Below, in pieces: positions 34,043-43,565 of a DNA stretch of 64,000 bases. This stretch comes from Mesobacillus jeotgali (GTDB taxonomy: Bacteria; Bacillota; Bacilli; Bacillales; Cytobacillaceae), in NCBI RefSeq assembly GCF_014856545.2, contig NZ_CP109811.1:1234001-1298000 (forward strand). Reading direction: 5' to 3'. The notes beneath the pieces were generated by a model, which saw only the letters and a program-made list of their open reading frames with translations, did not search any database and was not told the origin of the DNA. The stretch's first letter is position 1; each line of letters begins with the position of its first letter. The position numbers were made by a program, and so were the translations under genes.

Positions 34043-34139
34043 GATTAAAATTATCAGCCAAGTAATGGACAAGGGGGCATTTCAGCCCGCTATCGTCCAG
34101 GATATCCAGGAATTTTGTACATCAAAAGGATGGCTTTAT

Positions 34140-35762
34140 ATGAGAATGAGTCTAAGGACTAAAATGTTAATTATGTCTTTTCTTGTGGTTTCAGGCTCTA
34201 TTTTTACCAGCGGATTAATAATGGTTTACAGTATTTCGGATGCTTTCGAGAAAGAGCTTGGTGAGCGGGCAACAGCCATAGCCAGAACAGTTGCACAAAT
34301 GCCGAGTATCCGAAATAATGTCGGAAAGCCAGGAGGAGAAACTATTATCCAGCCGTTTGCTGAACGGACAAGACTGGCTACAGATGTGGACTATATTGTA
34401 ATTATAGATATGCACCGCATCCGGTACTCACATCCATCAGAAAGCCTTATTGGCAAGGAGTTTGTCGGTGGGGATGAGAAGGCATCGTTGTCAGAACATG
34501 AATATGTGTCAAAAGCGAAAGGGACATTGGGCAATTCGGTGAGGGCTTTTGTCCCGATTATGGATGAAGAAGGAGTTGTCCAGGTCGGGGTAGCCGTAGT
34601 CGGGATTCTTACTCCAACTTTCCAATCTCTTTTAGCCCAGTATCAGAATGATCTCTTCCTTTCTCTCATATGGGGATTGATGATTGGTCTGTTCGGTTCT
34701 TTGTTTCTGGCAAATAATATTAAGAAACAAACTTTTAATCTGGAACCCTATGAAATTGCCAGGCTGGTCGAGGAACGTTCTGCAGTCATGCAGGCAATGG
34801 ATATGGGGATTATCGCTGCTGATGAAAACGGGAAAATTACTTTTATGAATCGTCTGGCTAAAGAATACATGTTCAATGACTCAAAAAAAGAAATAACCAG
34901 GGACAATGGCCTGGCAGAGCTTCTTCCTAATTTAAATGACAGTATATCAAAAGCCCTCAATAACACTCAGTCCCTGCAAATTGTAAATAGGAGCATGAAT
35001 ATATTTAATAAAATTTACCTTGTATCTCTCTATCCGATTTCTGTTAAGGGCCGGCCGGCTGGCTCATTCATTACAATGGTGGACAAGACTGAAGCCAACC
35101 TTCTGGCTGAAGAGCTTACAGGAGTGAAAACGCTGGTGGATGCCTTAAGGGCGCAGAATCACGAATATATGAATAAGCTGCATAGCATTGCAGGGTTAAT
35201 TCAATTGGAAAGGACCGAAGAAGCCCTCAATATTATAATTGACGAAACAACTGATGAAGAGGATATGATTCAATTTCTGAAGGATTCAATATCGGACTAT
35301 TCTATTTCGGGATTGCTTTTAGGAAAAAGAGCAAGGGCACGGGAGCTTGGAATCCATTTTCATTTTAACAGGCAGAGTTATCTGCATCACCTTTTGGATG
35401 GTTTCAGTCCAGGCGATATAATCACAATCCTTGGAAATCTGATTGAAAATGCATTTGAGGCATATTCGCCAAAAGGTAAGAATAAAATCGTCGAATGCTT
35501 TCTGCAGGGTGATGTAAGTCATTTGATGATTATTGTACGGGACAAAGGGAAGGGCATCGGGCCTGAAGACCGGAACAATATATTCACATATGGTTTCAGC
35601 ACTAAGGCAAAAGAAGGCAGAGGGATTGGTCTCGCGCTTGTCAAGCAGATTGTCGAGACTCAGGGTGGAAAGGTCGAAATAGTATCCGAAATCAACAAAG
35701 GGACAGAAATAACCATTGAAGTGGAAAGAAGGGGAGAGAATGATAAAAGTTTATATAGTTGA
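34140..35762 (+). CDS. CitA/DcuS/DctS-type sensor histidine kinase
   Basis: A 540-aa membrane kinase. TM1 lies at about 9-30, an extracytoplasmic PDC/Cache-type sensor at 31-170 (with IRYSHPSESLIGKEF, like the citrate and C4-dicarboxylate sensors), and TM2 at about 172-191. A PAS domain follows at 210-315, then the SpoB-type dimer region with phospho-acceptor His341 (QNHEYMNKLHS). The ATPase domain shows NLIENAFEA, DKGKGIG and GRGIGLALV. It should sense a di- or tricarboxylate. Start 34140 follows AAAAGG; a longer frame begins at 34041. It overlaps its response regulator by 23 bp. Confidence 0.88.
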   Translation: MRMSLRTKMLIMSFLVVSGSIFTSGLIMVYSISDAFEKELGERATAIARTVAQMPSIRNNVGKPGGETIIQPFAERTRLATDVDYIVIIDMHRIRYSHPSESLIGKEFVGGDEKASLSEHEYVSKAKGTLGNSVRAFVPIMDEEGVVQVGVAVVGILTPTFQSLLAQYQNDLFLSLIWGLMIGLFGSLFLANNIKKQTFNLEPYEIARLVEERSAVMQAMDMGIIAADENGKITFMNRLAKEYMFNDSKKEITRDNGLAELLPNLNDSISKALNNTQSLQIVNRSMNIFNKIYLVSLYPISVKGRPAGSFITMVDKTEANLLAEELTGVKTLVDALRAQNHEYMNKLHSIAGLIQLERTEEALNIIIDETTDEEDMIQFLKDSISDYSISGLLLGKRARARELGIHFHFNRQSYLHHLLDGFSPGDIITILGNLIENAFEAYSPKGKNKIVECFLQGDVSHLMIIVRDKGKGIGPEDRNNIFTYGFSTKAKEGRGIGLALVKQIVETQGGKVEIVSEINKGTEITIEVERRGENDKSLYS

Positions 35763-36399
35763 AGACGATCCAATGGTTCTTGATGTGAATATTGGATTCC
35801 TGAAAAGGCTACCCTTATTCCAACTATGCGGTTCAGCTGCCTTGGGGGCAGAAGCAGTCAAAGAGATTCAAGAGCTAAAGCCGGATCTGGTGCTGCTCGA
35901 TATGTTTTTGCCGGATTTATCCGGCATGGAAGTAATGAAATCGATACGAGAACGGAATATCCCTACGGATGTCATCATGATTACTGCAGCAAGGGATGCC
36001 CAAACCATCCACGATTTTTTTCGGTTAGGTGCGGTTGATTATTTGGTGAAGCCCTTCCGTTTTGACCGATTTAAATCAGCGCTCGAGGCATACGAGAAAA
36101 TGTGGAACAAATTAAATGCTTCCCCCAACTTGAAGCAGGAAGACATCGACGAATTCAAACAAATGCAGGGACAGGCAGAATACCTGCCAAAAGGTCTAAG
36201 TGAAAAAACACTGAAGCAGATTTTATTAGCATTGAAGGAACAGAACGAACCCGTTACGTCCGAAAGTCTTGCATCCGTCATGGGGATGGCACGGGTAACG
36301 GTAAGAAGGTATTTGGAGTATCTCGTACAATCGAAGAAAATTAGGGTGCATATCCAATATGGAAGTGTTGGACGGCCAAGCCATTATTATTTTTTATAG
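35740..36399 (+). CDS. Response regulator, CitB/DctR type
   Basis: A 219-aa regulator. The receiver domain (1-120) has Asp9-Asp10, the phosphorylation site Asp54 (LVLLDMFLPDLSG), and Lys in VKPFRF. The C-terminal part (about 150-219) is a helix-turn-helix of the CitB/DcuR family (ESLASVMGMARVTVRRYLEYL). ATG 35740 has AAGGGGAGA before it and lies inside the kinase gene, so the two are co-translated. It likely activates the TRAP transport genes that follow. A strong terminator at 36440 separates it from them. Confidence 0.9.
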   Translation: MIKVYIVEDDPMVLDVNIGFLKRLPLFQLCGSAALGAEAVKEIQELKPDLVLLDMFLPDLSGMEVMKSIRERNIPTDVIMITAARDAQTIHDFFRLGAVDYLVKPFRFDRFKSALEAYEKMWNKLNASPNLKQEDIDEFKQMQGQAEYLPKGLSEKTLKQILLALKEQNEPVTSESLASVMGMARVTVRRYLEYLVQSKKIRVHIQYGSVGRPSHYYFL

Positions 36400-36439
36400 T
36401 TGAAATTAAAGTCTTTCATATTTTAAGACCAAAAAGACC

Positions 36440-36465
36440 AAAAAGACCATTATGGTCTTTTTCTT
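36440..36465 (+). terminator. Intrinsic terminator after the response regulator
   Basis: A 10-bp stem (AAAAAGACCA with TGGTCTTTTT), a 3-nt loop, then TTCTTG. Two extra copies of AAAAAGACC lie just upstream. Confidence 0.8.
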
Positions 36466-36475
36466 GTTGGTGTTA

Positions 36476-36489
36476 TGGAAGCGCTTTAT
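36476..36489 (+). promoter_or_regulatory. Possible CcpA cre site
   Basis: TGGAAGCGCTTTAT fits TGNAANCGNTNNCA at all but the last two fixed positions. It lies about 40 bp before the DctP-like gene, where catabolite repression of carboxylate uptake would make sense. Confidence 0.4.
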
Positions 36490-36530
36490 AATTTGAATTA
36501 TCAAAATATAGACAAATAATTTTCATTAAA

Positions 36531-37634
36531 ATGTCAATGTTTTGCCATGAATGGAGGAAGGGGCAAATCGAACCAGTGATCCATTACCTTTTCCGAATAA
36601 AGCCAAGAATGATTTTAATTACGGTAATCCCACTGCTTTTTTTAACATTGTCCGCTTGCCAAACGCAGAAAGTGGCAGTTGATCATGAGCAGCTTAGCAG
36701 GGAAGAGAGAATTGTCATCCGGTTTTCTCATATCGTCGGGGAAAAAACTCCAAAAGGAATGGCTGCCAGGAAGTTTGCCAGCCTGGTTAAAGAGAAGTCA
36801 AACGGGTTTGTCGAGGTCCAGGTATTCCCGAATGGTTATCTTTATAAGGACGGGGAGGAAATCGATGCGCTCCTTAGGGGGGACATCCAAATGATTGCTC
36901 CTGCTACAGCCAAAATCAGCTCATCTGTGCCTGAGTGGCAGGTCCTTGATTTGCCTTTCGCATTCCAAGACACCGATGAGGTCCATGACTATCTTGAAGG
37001 GGATGTCGGAGACAAATTATTGAACGGGCTCGAGAGGGAAGGTTTTTTTCCCTTGGGCATGTGGGAAAATGGATTCAAGCAAATGACCAATATATCAAAG
37101 CCGTTGGTCCAGCCTGAGGATTTCCGCGGATTAAGGTTCCGAATCATGCCAAGTGAGATAATCAGGCAGCAATTTCTGGAACTGAAAGCAGAATTGCAAA
37201 CTAATTCTTTTAATGAAGTATATCAATTACTGGAGAAAAACGAGATCGATGGCCAGGAAAATACATACTCCAATATCGTCAGCAAAGGAATCCATTCTCA
37301 ACAGAAGTATATGACTGTCAGCAATCATGGTTATCTTGGGTATGTTGTATTGTTGAAAAAAGAATTCTGGGACCAGTTGCCTGAAGATGTGCAGCAAATC
37401 CTTCAGGAATCCATTATGGAGGTTACTGCCTGGGAAAAGAAGATGGCCAGGAAGTTGAATGATGAGAGTTTAAAAGAGTTGAAGAACTGTGGATGTGTTG
37501 AAATCCACTATTTATCAGAAGAAGAAAAAAAATTATGGGAAGAAGCTCTCAATCCGATTTACCAGAGATTCACCAACCGGTTTGGAGCAGAATTTATAAA
37601 ACAGCTTCCGAGAAACAAAGGGGCAGAACACTAA
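36531..37634 (+). CDS. TRAP transporter solute receptor, DctP family
   Basis: A 367-aa lipoprotein-like DctP receptor. A hydrophobic segment ends in the lipobox LSAC. The mature region has IRFSHIVGEKTPKG, the conserved FRGLRFRIMPS with the carboxylate-binding Arg, and a Trp/Gln/Asn-rich lobe. The drawn ATG makes an unusually long leader; GTG 36576, after GGAGGAAGGGG, is a possible shorter start. No matching DctQ/DctM pair of its own follows; the next genes are a TAXI system. In B. subtilis a DctP homologue (DctB) acts as co-sensor of DctS, so this one may do so. Confidence 0.82.
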   Translation: MSMFCHEWRKGQIEPVIHYLFRIKPRMILITVIPLLFLTLSACQTQKVAVDHEQLSREERIVIRFSHIVGEKTPKGMAARKFASLVKEKSNGFVEVQVFPNGYLYKDGEEIDALLRGDIQMIAPATAKISSSVPEWQVLDLPFAFQDTDEVHDYLEGDVGDKLLNGLEREGFFPLGMWENGFKQMTNISKPLVQPEDFRGLRFRIMPSEIIRQQFLELKAELQTNSFNEVYQLLEKNEIDGQENTYSNIVSKGIHSQQKYMTVSNHGYLGYVVLLKKEFWDQLPEDVQQILQESIMEVTAWEKKMARKLNDESLKELKNCGCVEIHYLSEEEKKLWEEALNPIYQRFTNRFGAEFIKQLPRNKGAEH

Positions 37635-37722
37635 CACCAGGCTTTGTAAAAGGATAGGTTAATGCTGATTTGCCAGCAAAATATCCTGAGAGCCAAACAG
37701 CAAAAAATAAGGGGGATACACA

Positions 37723-38763
37723 ATGAATTTCAATTGGAAAAAGAAAGCGATCGCTGCAGTTGCTGGATTGTCAATAGTTTTGACATCTGCCTGCGGAAAT
37801 GGGGGAGGCAGCGAGACGAGCGGTGAAGCAGCTGAAATCAAATATCAGGATTATCCAAAGACCGTAAAGATTGGAACTGCTTCACAGGGAGGCACTTATT
37901 TCATTGTTGGCGGAGGTTTAGCCTCATTATTAGAACAAAAGCTGGATATTACAGCTAATGTTGAAGTAACAGGGGGACCTGTCCATAATATGCAATTAAC
38001 CCAGGCGGGCGAACAGGATATCGGTATGGTAACACTTGGTCCGGCTTATGAAGGATATACAGGAACCGGGGAATGGACTGGCGGAAACAAGATGGAGGAT
38101 GTCCGAATTGTTTTCCCAATGTATACGACACCGATTCATTGGTGGGCGTTGGAAGAATCAGGGGTTAAGAAAATTGAAGATATTAAAGGGCAACGTGTTG
38201 GTGTTGGACCGGCAGGAGGAACTTCCGGTACCTACGTTCCATTAATTCATGAAGTTTTGGGATTGGATACTGATAATGTACAGGCTGGAGCAAGTGACAT
38301 GGCTTCTCAGCAGATGGATGGCCAGCTTGACATCATCGGATATGCTGCAGGTATTCCTATTTCTGCCGTATCTGAAATCGAGGTTCAAAGGAAAATCAAT
38401 TTCTTTGGAATCGATGGGGAAATGAGGGATAAGGTCATCGAAAAGTTCCCATACTTCTTCCCGTTCACGATCCCTGCCGACACATACACTACCTTGGATA
38501 AAGACATTGAAACGATTGCCATGTTCAACTTTGGAATTGTGCGTAAAGATGCAAATCAGGACTTTGTTTATGACCTGGTGAAAGCTTATCATGAAAACCA
38601 TGACATGCTTGTAAAAACCCATGTATCAATGGAAGAAGCTGTAGAAGAAGCGATAAAGATTAATAAAGATGTTCCGCTTCATCCAGGGGCAATTAAGTAT
38701 TACGAGGAAAAAGGGATAGAACTGCCGGAATCAGTTTATCCGCCAGAAATGAATAAAAAGTAA
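37723..38763 (+). CDS. TAXI-family TRAP solute-binding lipoprotein
   Basis: A 346-aa receptor of the TAXI type. The signal ends in TSAC (Cys about 25) followed by a Gly/Ser linker. The family hallmark is TVKIGTASQGGTYFIVGGGLA, and GQRVGVGPAGGTSGTYVPL marks the second conserved segment. ATG follows AAGGGGGATAC. It delivers its ligand to the fused permease directly downstream. TAXI receptors are reported for glutamate and tricarboxylic or dicarboxylic acids; the ligand here is not known. Confidence 0.9.
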   Translation: MNFNWKKKAIAAVAGLSIVLTSACGNGGGSETSGEAAEIKYQDYPKTVKIGTASQGGTYFIVGGGLASLLEQKLDITANVEVTGGPVHNMQLTQAGEQDIGMVTLGPAYEGYTGTGEWTGGNKMEDVRIVFPMYTTPIHWWALEESGVKKIEDIKGQRVGVGPAGGTSGTYVPLIHEVLGLDTDNVQAGASDMASQQMDGQLDIIGYAAGIPISAVSEIEVQRKINFFGIDGEMRDKVIEKFPYFFPFTIPADTYTTLDKDIETIAMFNFGIVRKDANQDFVYDLVKAYHENHDMLVKTHVSMEEAVEEAIKINKDVPLHPGAIKYYEEKGIELPESVYPPEMNKK

Positions 38764-38770
38764 AATACCA

Positions 38771-38796
38771 ACCTATCCCCTTTTATGGGGATAGGT
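38771..38796 (+). other. Hairpin between TAXI receptor and permease genes
   Basis: A perfect 10-bp stem (ACCTATCCCC with GGGGATAGGT) around TTTTAT, with no T-run after it. Probably protects the receptor mRNA or lets fewer transcripts enter the permease gene, giving excess receptor. Confidence 0.6.
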
Positions 38797-38820
38797 GTAT
38801 TTAAGAAGGTAGGTATAAAA

Positions 38821-40791
38821 ATGAGCAAGGAAAAAACAGAGCAAATTGAATTGATCAATAAGCCTGTCCTTGAGATGCTTGAAGAAGCTGAAGAGGAGGA
38901 ACAGGTCGAAAGTGCCACCGAGGCACGAAGGTTTACTGGCTGGACTAAGATTCTTTTCACCACGATTGCTGTAATCGGAGCACTGTTCCATTTATATATT
39001 TTAAACTTTCACCCGATTGATCCATGGCTATTCCGAAGCGCGCATTTACTGTTTGGAGCGGTTCTTGGTTTCATGCTCTTCCCGGGGTGGAAGAAAGCGA
39101 ATGGAAAGATTCATATTGTCGATTGGGTCCTTATTCTGGCAAGCATCGGCATCTTTATCTATATATATATGAATTTAAAACAATTGCTATTCCGATTTGG
39201 TGTCCTGCCGACAACAATGGATTTTATTGTGGCATTGGCAGGAATATTGCTTGTCCTTGAACTTACAAGGAGGACAAGTGGGTGGACGCTTCCGATCCTG
39301 GCAGGTATATTCATCCTTTATGCCTTCGTCGGTCCGTACCTTCCAAGCATCCTTAACCATAGCGGCTACAGTATTGAACGCTTTACTACCTATATTTATG
39401 GTCTAGATGGTATATTCGGAGTCACGCTCGACGTTTCGTCCAAATATATTTTGCTTTTCATCATATTTGGTGCGTTTTTGCAGATGTCTGGTGTAGGACG
39501 CTATTTTATTGATTTTTCTTTTACGCTTGCTGGAGGAATGCGCGGAGGCCCGGCTAAAGTAGCCGTCATCTCCAGCGGATTGATGGGAATGATGAATGGT
39601 ACATCAGCAGGTAATGCGGTTGCAACCGGTTCGTTGACGATTCCTTTGATGAAGCGAGTAGGCTATAATGGCCGTTTTGCTGCAGCAACAGAGGCAACTG
39701 CTTCGGCTGGGGGCCAAATCATGATCCCAATCATGGGAGCGGGGGCTTTCCTGATGGCCGAAATTACCGGGATCCGCTATAGCGAGATTGTTATTGCAGC
39801 GACCATTCCAGCGATCTTATACTTTCTGTCTGTATATTTCATGGTCGATTTTGAAGCAATCAAAAAGGGCATGAAGGGAATTTCAAGAAAAGATCTGCCA
39901 AGTCTGAAAAGCATTATGAAAAAGGCCTACTTGTTTGTGCCAATCATCCTGTTAATCGGAATGCTGTTAAAAGGATACTCTGTCATCATGTCGGGAACAT
40001 ACAGCATTCTCGCGTGTCTCGCTATCAGCTGGGTTGGCAAGGAAACAAGGATGGGATTAAAGAAGGTCCTGGAAGCTTTAGAACTTGGGATGAAAAACAC
40101 AATTCAACTCTTAGCAGTTTGTGCCACCGCGGGCATTATCGTCGGGGTAATCGCCTTGACAGGTGTTGGCCTAAGATTCAGCTCCATGCTCTTTTCAGTG
40201 GCCGGAAACAGTGAATTCCTCGCTCTCTTGTTCGCCATGTTCATTGCGATTTTCCTTGGTATGGGTATGCCGACAACAGCTGCCTATGCCGTAGGTGCTT
40301 CCGTTGTTGCACCTGGATTGGTTAACCTGGGAATTGAACCGCTGTTTGCGCATATGTTCGTCTTCTACTATGCTGTCATGTCAGCCATCACACCGCCAGT
40401 CGCTCTGGCAGCCTATGCGGCAGCTGGAATTGCAGGCACTGACCCGATGAAAACGGGAGTGGAAGCATTCAGACTGGGAATTGCAGCATTCATCGTGCCT
40501 TTCATGTTTATCTACAGCCCGCAATTATTGATGGTAGGAAGCTTTATGGAAATTTCCCTTGCTGTTACCACAGCAGCCATCGGTATTTACCTTCTGTCAG
40601 CCAGTGTCCAGGGCTGGTTCGCAGGACGGCGCGCCATTTGGATCACGAGGGTTTTGCTAATCATTGCTTCCCTTCTATCAATTGATTCTGGCTTAAAGAC
40701 AGATTTAATTGCGCTTGTGATCATTGCGTCGGCTGTTGCTGTCCAGCTGATCATCGTGAAAAAAGAGGCAGATAAAACACTGGCAGTCTAA
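38821..40791 (+). CDS. TRAP transporter permease, fused DctQ-DctM (TAXI type)
   Basis: A 656-aa membrane protein of the 4TM-12TM fused permease class. The N-terminal 40 residues are hydrophilic and acidic; the DctQ part spans about residues 45-150, the DctM part the rest. Typical motifs are GGMRGGPAKVAVISSGLMGMMNGTSAGNAVATG-like (positions 240-275) and GMGMPTTAAYAVGA. ATG 38821 follows AGAAGGTAGG, preferred over 38785, which lies in the hairpin. It uses a sodium or proton gradient with the TAXI receptor. A terminator follows. Confidence 0.9.
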   Translation: MSKEKTEQIELINKPVLEMLEEAEEEEQVESATEARRFTGWTKILFTTIAVIGALFHLYILNFHPIDPWLFRSAHLLFGAVLGFMLFPGWKKANGKIHIVDWVLILASIGIFIYIYMNLKQLLFRFGVLPTTMDFIVALAGILLVLELTRRTSGWTLPILAGIFILYAFVGPYLPSILNHSGYSIERFTTYIYGLDGIFGVTLDVSSKYILLFIIFGAFLQMSGVGRYFIDFSFTLAGGMRGGPAKVAVISSGLMGMMNGTSAGNAVATGSLTIPLMKRVGYNGRFAAATEATASAGGQIMIPIMGAGAFLMAEITGIRYSEIVIAATIPAILYFLSVYFMVDFEAIKKGMKGISRKDLPSLKSIMKKAYLFVPIILLIGMLLKGYSVIMSGTYSILACLAISWVGKETRMGLKKVLEALELGMKNTIQLLAVCATAGIIVGVIALTGVGLRFSSMLFSVAGNSEFLALLFAMFIAIFLGMGMPTTAAYAVGASVVAPGLVNLGIEPLFAHMFVFYYAVMSAITPPVALAAYAAAGIAGTDPMKTGVEAFRLGIAAFIVPFMFIYSPQLLMVGSFMEISLAVTTAAIGIYLLSASVQGWFAGRRAIWITRVLLIIASLLSIDSGLKTDLIALVIIASAVAVQLIIVKKEADKTLAV

Positions 40792-40824
40792 ATCCAAGTA
40801 TTATAGCAAATTGGTAATGGAGGG

Positions 40825-40868
40825 ATCAGGGAGTCCAGGTTAGTGGGAATTCCCTGATTCTTTTTTTC
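40825..40868 (+). terminator. Intrinsic terminator after the TRAP permease
   Basis: Arms ATCAGGGA and TCCCTGAT (8 bp) around an 18-nt loop, followed by TCTTTTTTT. Confidence 0.7.
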
Positions 40869-40981
40869 ATATTGTAATGGAAAGCCAGAGTTCTGGAGCG
40901 GAAATTAACTGTTAGCCAGTTTTTGCAGCAAGCGAATCTGAAGATAACTGTACATAAAACGAATAGTAGGGAGAGATATAA

Positions 40982-42040
40982 ATGAACCAACTAGATATAT
41001 CCGTAATACCAGGTGATGGAATCGGCAAGGAAATCGTTCCTGCGACACTGCAAGTCTTAGACACTCTCGCTAACCTTCATGGCGGGGTGAAGTTCCGATA
41101 CCAAACCCATTCGTGGAGCTGTGAGTATTATCTTGAACATGGCCGGATGATGTCCGAAGACGGAATTGAGCAGCTAAAGCAAACAAATGCCATTTACCTT
41201 GGGGCGGTCGGTAATCCCCAGCTTGTACCAGACCATATTTCTTTATGGGGTCTGCTGATCAAAATCCGCCGTGAATGCGAGCAGGTGATCAATATCAGGC
41301 CAGCGAAATATATTGAGGGGATCAAGTCCCCGCTTGCAGAACCAAATCATTTTGATTTTATTGTCGTCCGTGAAAATAGTGAAGGAGAGTATAGTGAATC
41401 CGGAGGAAGAATCCATAGCGGTCAGGACGAAATCGCGATTCAAAATGCGATTTTTACCCGTAAAGCGACAGAAAGGACAATCCGCTATGCCTTTGAGCTG
41501 GCACAGGGCAGAAAGGGCAGAGTCACGAGTGCAACCAAATCAAATGGAATTGTCCACAGCATGCCATTCTGGGATGGAGTCTTCCAAGAAATCAGCTCTG
41601 AATTCCCGGGGATTGAGACAGAGAGCAATCATATTGATGCTTTATGTGCCTTTTTAGTATCGAAGGCCCACCATTTTGATGTCATCGTTGCCAGCAATCT
41701 TTTTGGCGATATCCTTACTGACCTTGGAGCGGCCATCATGGGAAGCATTGGCATCGCGCCGGCAGCGAATATCAATCTGACTGGGCAATATCCTTCCATG
41801 TTTGAGCCCGTACATGGCTCAGCGCCGGATATTGTAGGCCGCGGAATAGCCAACCCGATCGGGCAGCTCTGGACCGCAAAAATGATGCTAGATCACCTTG
41901 GCCTGGACGAGCTCGGATCAATAATCCTGCGTGCAATCGAAGAATCAATAGCTGAAGGTGTAAAAACACGAGATATCGGCGGTTCTTCCAATACTCAGGA
42001 GGTCATCTCCCATATTAATTCAAAGATTCTATCCTACTAA
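40982..42040 (+). CDS. Tartrate/D-malate dehydrogenase-like enzyme (isocitrate dehydrogenase family)
   Basis: A 352-aa beta-decarboxylating dehydrogenase. It starts DISVIPGDGIGKEIVP; RRECEQVINIRPAKY is the substrate Arg region; FDVIVASNLFGDILTDLGAAIMG carries the metal-binding Asp residues; FEPVHGSAPDI is the NAD site. It resembles tartrate dehydrogenase/D-malate dehydrogenase (B. subtilis YcsA type) more than IPMDH or ICDH. AGGGAGAG precedes the ATG. Placed after the TRAP transporter, it probably oxidises the imported hydroxy-acid with NAD to a keto acid and CO2. Confidence 0.85.
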   Translation: MNQLDISVIPGDGIGKEIVPATLQVLDTLANLHGGVKFRYQTHSWSCEYYLEHGRMMSEDGIEQLKQTNAIYLGAVGNPQLVPDHISLWGLLIKIRRECEQVINIRPAKYIEGIKSPLAEPNHFDFIVVRENSEGEYSESGGRIHSGQDEIAIQNAIFTRKATERTIRYAFELAQGRKGRVTSATKSNGIVHSMPFWDGVFQEISSEFPGIETESNHIDALCAFLVSKAHHFDVIVASNLFGDILTDLGAAIMGSIGIAPAANINLTGQYPSMFEPVHGSAPDIVGRGIANPIGQLWTAKMMLDHLGLDELGSIILRAIEESIAEGVKTRDIGGSSNTQEVISHINSKILSY

Positions 42041-42078
42041 ACTGGTACCCCGATTCATCAACCAAATTGGAAAATTAA

Positions 42079-42121
42079 AAAACTCCCGGCTGGAATTCAA
42101 CTTTCCGGCCGGGAGTTTTAA
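42079..42121. terminator. Strong bidirectional terminator
   Basis: A 15-bp stem with one wobble (AAAACTCCCGGCTGG with CCGGCCGGGAGTTTT), loop of 11 nt. It lies between the convergent dehydrogenase and MATE genes. Confidence 0.85.
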
Positions 42122-42203
42122 ATTGCAACCATGTTTGTGAAATAATCGTACCCTTATGCAGCAGTATCGCCATCCAAAGCGCTGGCAGCATAGTCTCCAT
42201 AAC

Positions 42204-43565
42204 TTACTCTGCCTCTGCTGGCTGGACATCCGGCACGAATGATTTTTTGACCCATACTCTGGATCTCCAGCGCCAAAGCATGAGCAATCCGCGCAGCCAC
42301 TCATCTGCAATGAAGGCGATCCAGATGCCGACAAGCCCCATTTCCAGATAGATCCCCAGGAAATAAGAGAGTGTTACGCTCACTCCCCACATCGACAGGA
42401 TTCCCATATAAACAGGGAATTTCACGTCTCCCGCGGCCCTCAGTGAACTGATGAGGACCAGGTTGAAGGATCTGCCGGGTTCAAGGATGATTGTGAGCAA
42501 AATCAATGTGGTGCCGAGCTCGATGATGCTCATATTATCCGTGAAGATTCCAAGCAGGTCTTTTGAAAAGAAGGAAACAACCAACGCGGCAGCGATGGAA
42601 ATTATAATCGCCAGCTTCAAACTCTTTAATGCGCGCTTATAAGCATTCTCGATCTCTTTTGCGCCGACCATATGTCCAATCAAAATCTGTGTTCCCTGAC
42701 TGATTGCGATACTGAAAAGGAAAATGAACATCATGACATTTTGAGTATAAACTTTTGCGGTCAATGCCTGTGTTCCAAGGGCCGCGATAAAATAAGTAAT
42801 CACCATCTGTGATCCATTGTAGCTCAAGTGTTCACCGGCAGATGGGATTCCGATGTTAAGCAGGTTTTTCAGATGCTTTTTTGGAAAACTGAATAGCATT
42901 GACAATGGCAACGAACCAGGTATGCGCTTTGTCATTACATAAATAGCGGCCAGCAATCCGATGATACGGCTTACAGTGGTTGAAATCGCCACACCTTCTA
43001 CCCCAAGCACAGGGAAGCCGAAAGGTCCGAAGATGAAGAAATAGTTGCCGATGACGTTCAGCACGTTCATGCCGATCGTGACATACATAATGTCGCGGGT
43101 AAATCCATAGCTCCGGATAATGCTGCTGACTGTCATGATCAGGGACTGAATGAATGAAAAGCCGCCGACAATTTTTAGATAGGAATTGGCTTCATCAAAC
43201 AATTCAGGGGGAAGATCCATTAATCGGAGTAATTGCTCGCTAAAAATGAAAACGGCCGCGCTCAGAACCAGGCCAAATACCAGATTTGCGCCGATCGAAA
43301 CCGCAGAAACTTCACGGGCATCATCATCCATTTTTGCGCCAAGGTTCTGCGCAACCAAAATAGCAGTCCCTGTTGCAATGAAGCCGAACATGACAATGAC
43401 CATCGAAAGGATCTGGTTGGATACCCCGACAGCAGCCACGGAATTATCCGAATACTGGGAAAGCATCAGCGTATCCGCATTTCCCATCAGCATATATAGA
43501 AGAATTTCTATAAAAAGTGGCCATGTAATGGCAAAAAGCGATAGTTTAGCTGTTTTATTTTTCAT
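42204..43565 (-). CDS. MATE family efflux transporter
   Basis: A 453-aa membrane protein with 12 hydrophobic helices in two similar halves, as in MATE/NorM exporters. It starts KLSLFAITWPLFIEILLYMLMGNADTLMLSQ-like, and the paired VGVSNQI segment is typical. The ATG has TTGGAGATG upstream. Substrates are cationic drugs or metabolites exchanged with Na+ or H+; the one here is unknown. The upstream gap contains an inverted repeat, TTCTGAA and TTCAGAA (43660-43682), that could be an operator. Confidence 0.88.
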   Translation of the reverse strand: MKNKTAKLSLFAITWPLFIEILLYMLMGNADTLMLSQYSDNSVAAVGVSNQILSMVIVMFGFIATGTAILVAQNLGAKMDDDAREVSAVSIGANLVFGLVLSAAVFIFSEQLLRLMDLPPELFDEANSYLKIVGGFSFIQSLIMTVSSIIRSYGFTRDIMYVTIGMNVLNVIGNYFFIFGPFGFPVLGVEGVAISTTVSRIIGLLAAIYVMTKRIPGSLPLSMLFSFPKKHLKNLLNIGIPSAGEHLSYNGSQMVITYFIAALGTQALTAKVYTQNVMMFIFLFSIAISQGTQILIGHMVGAKEIENAYKRALKSLKLAIIISIAAALVVSFFSKDLLGIFTDNMSIIELGTTLILLTIILEPGRSFNLVLISSLRAAGDVKFPVYMGILSMWGVSVTLSYFLGIYLEMGLVGIWIAFIADEWLRGLLMLWRWRSRVWVKKSFVPDVQPAEAE

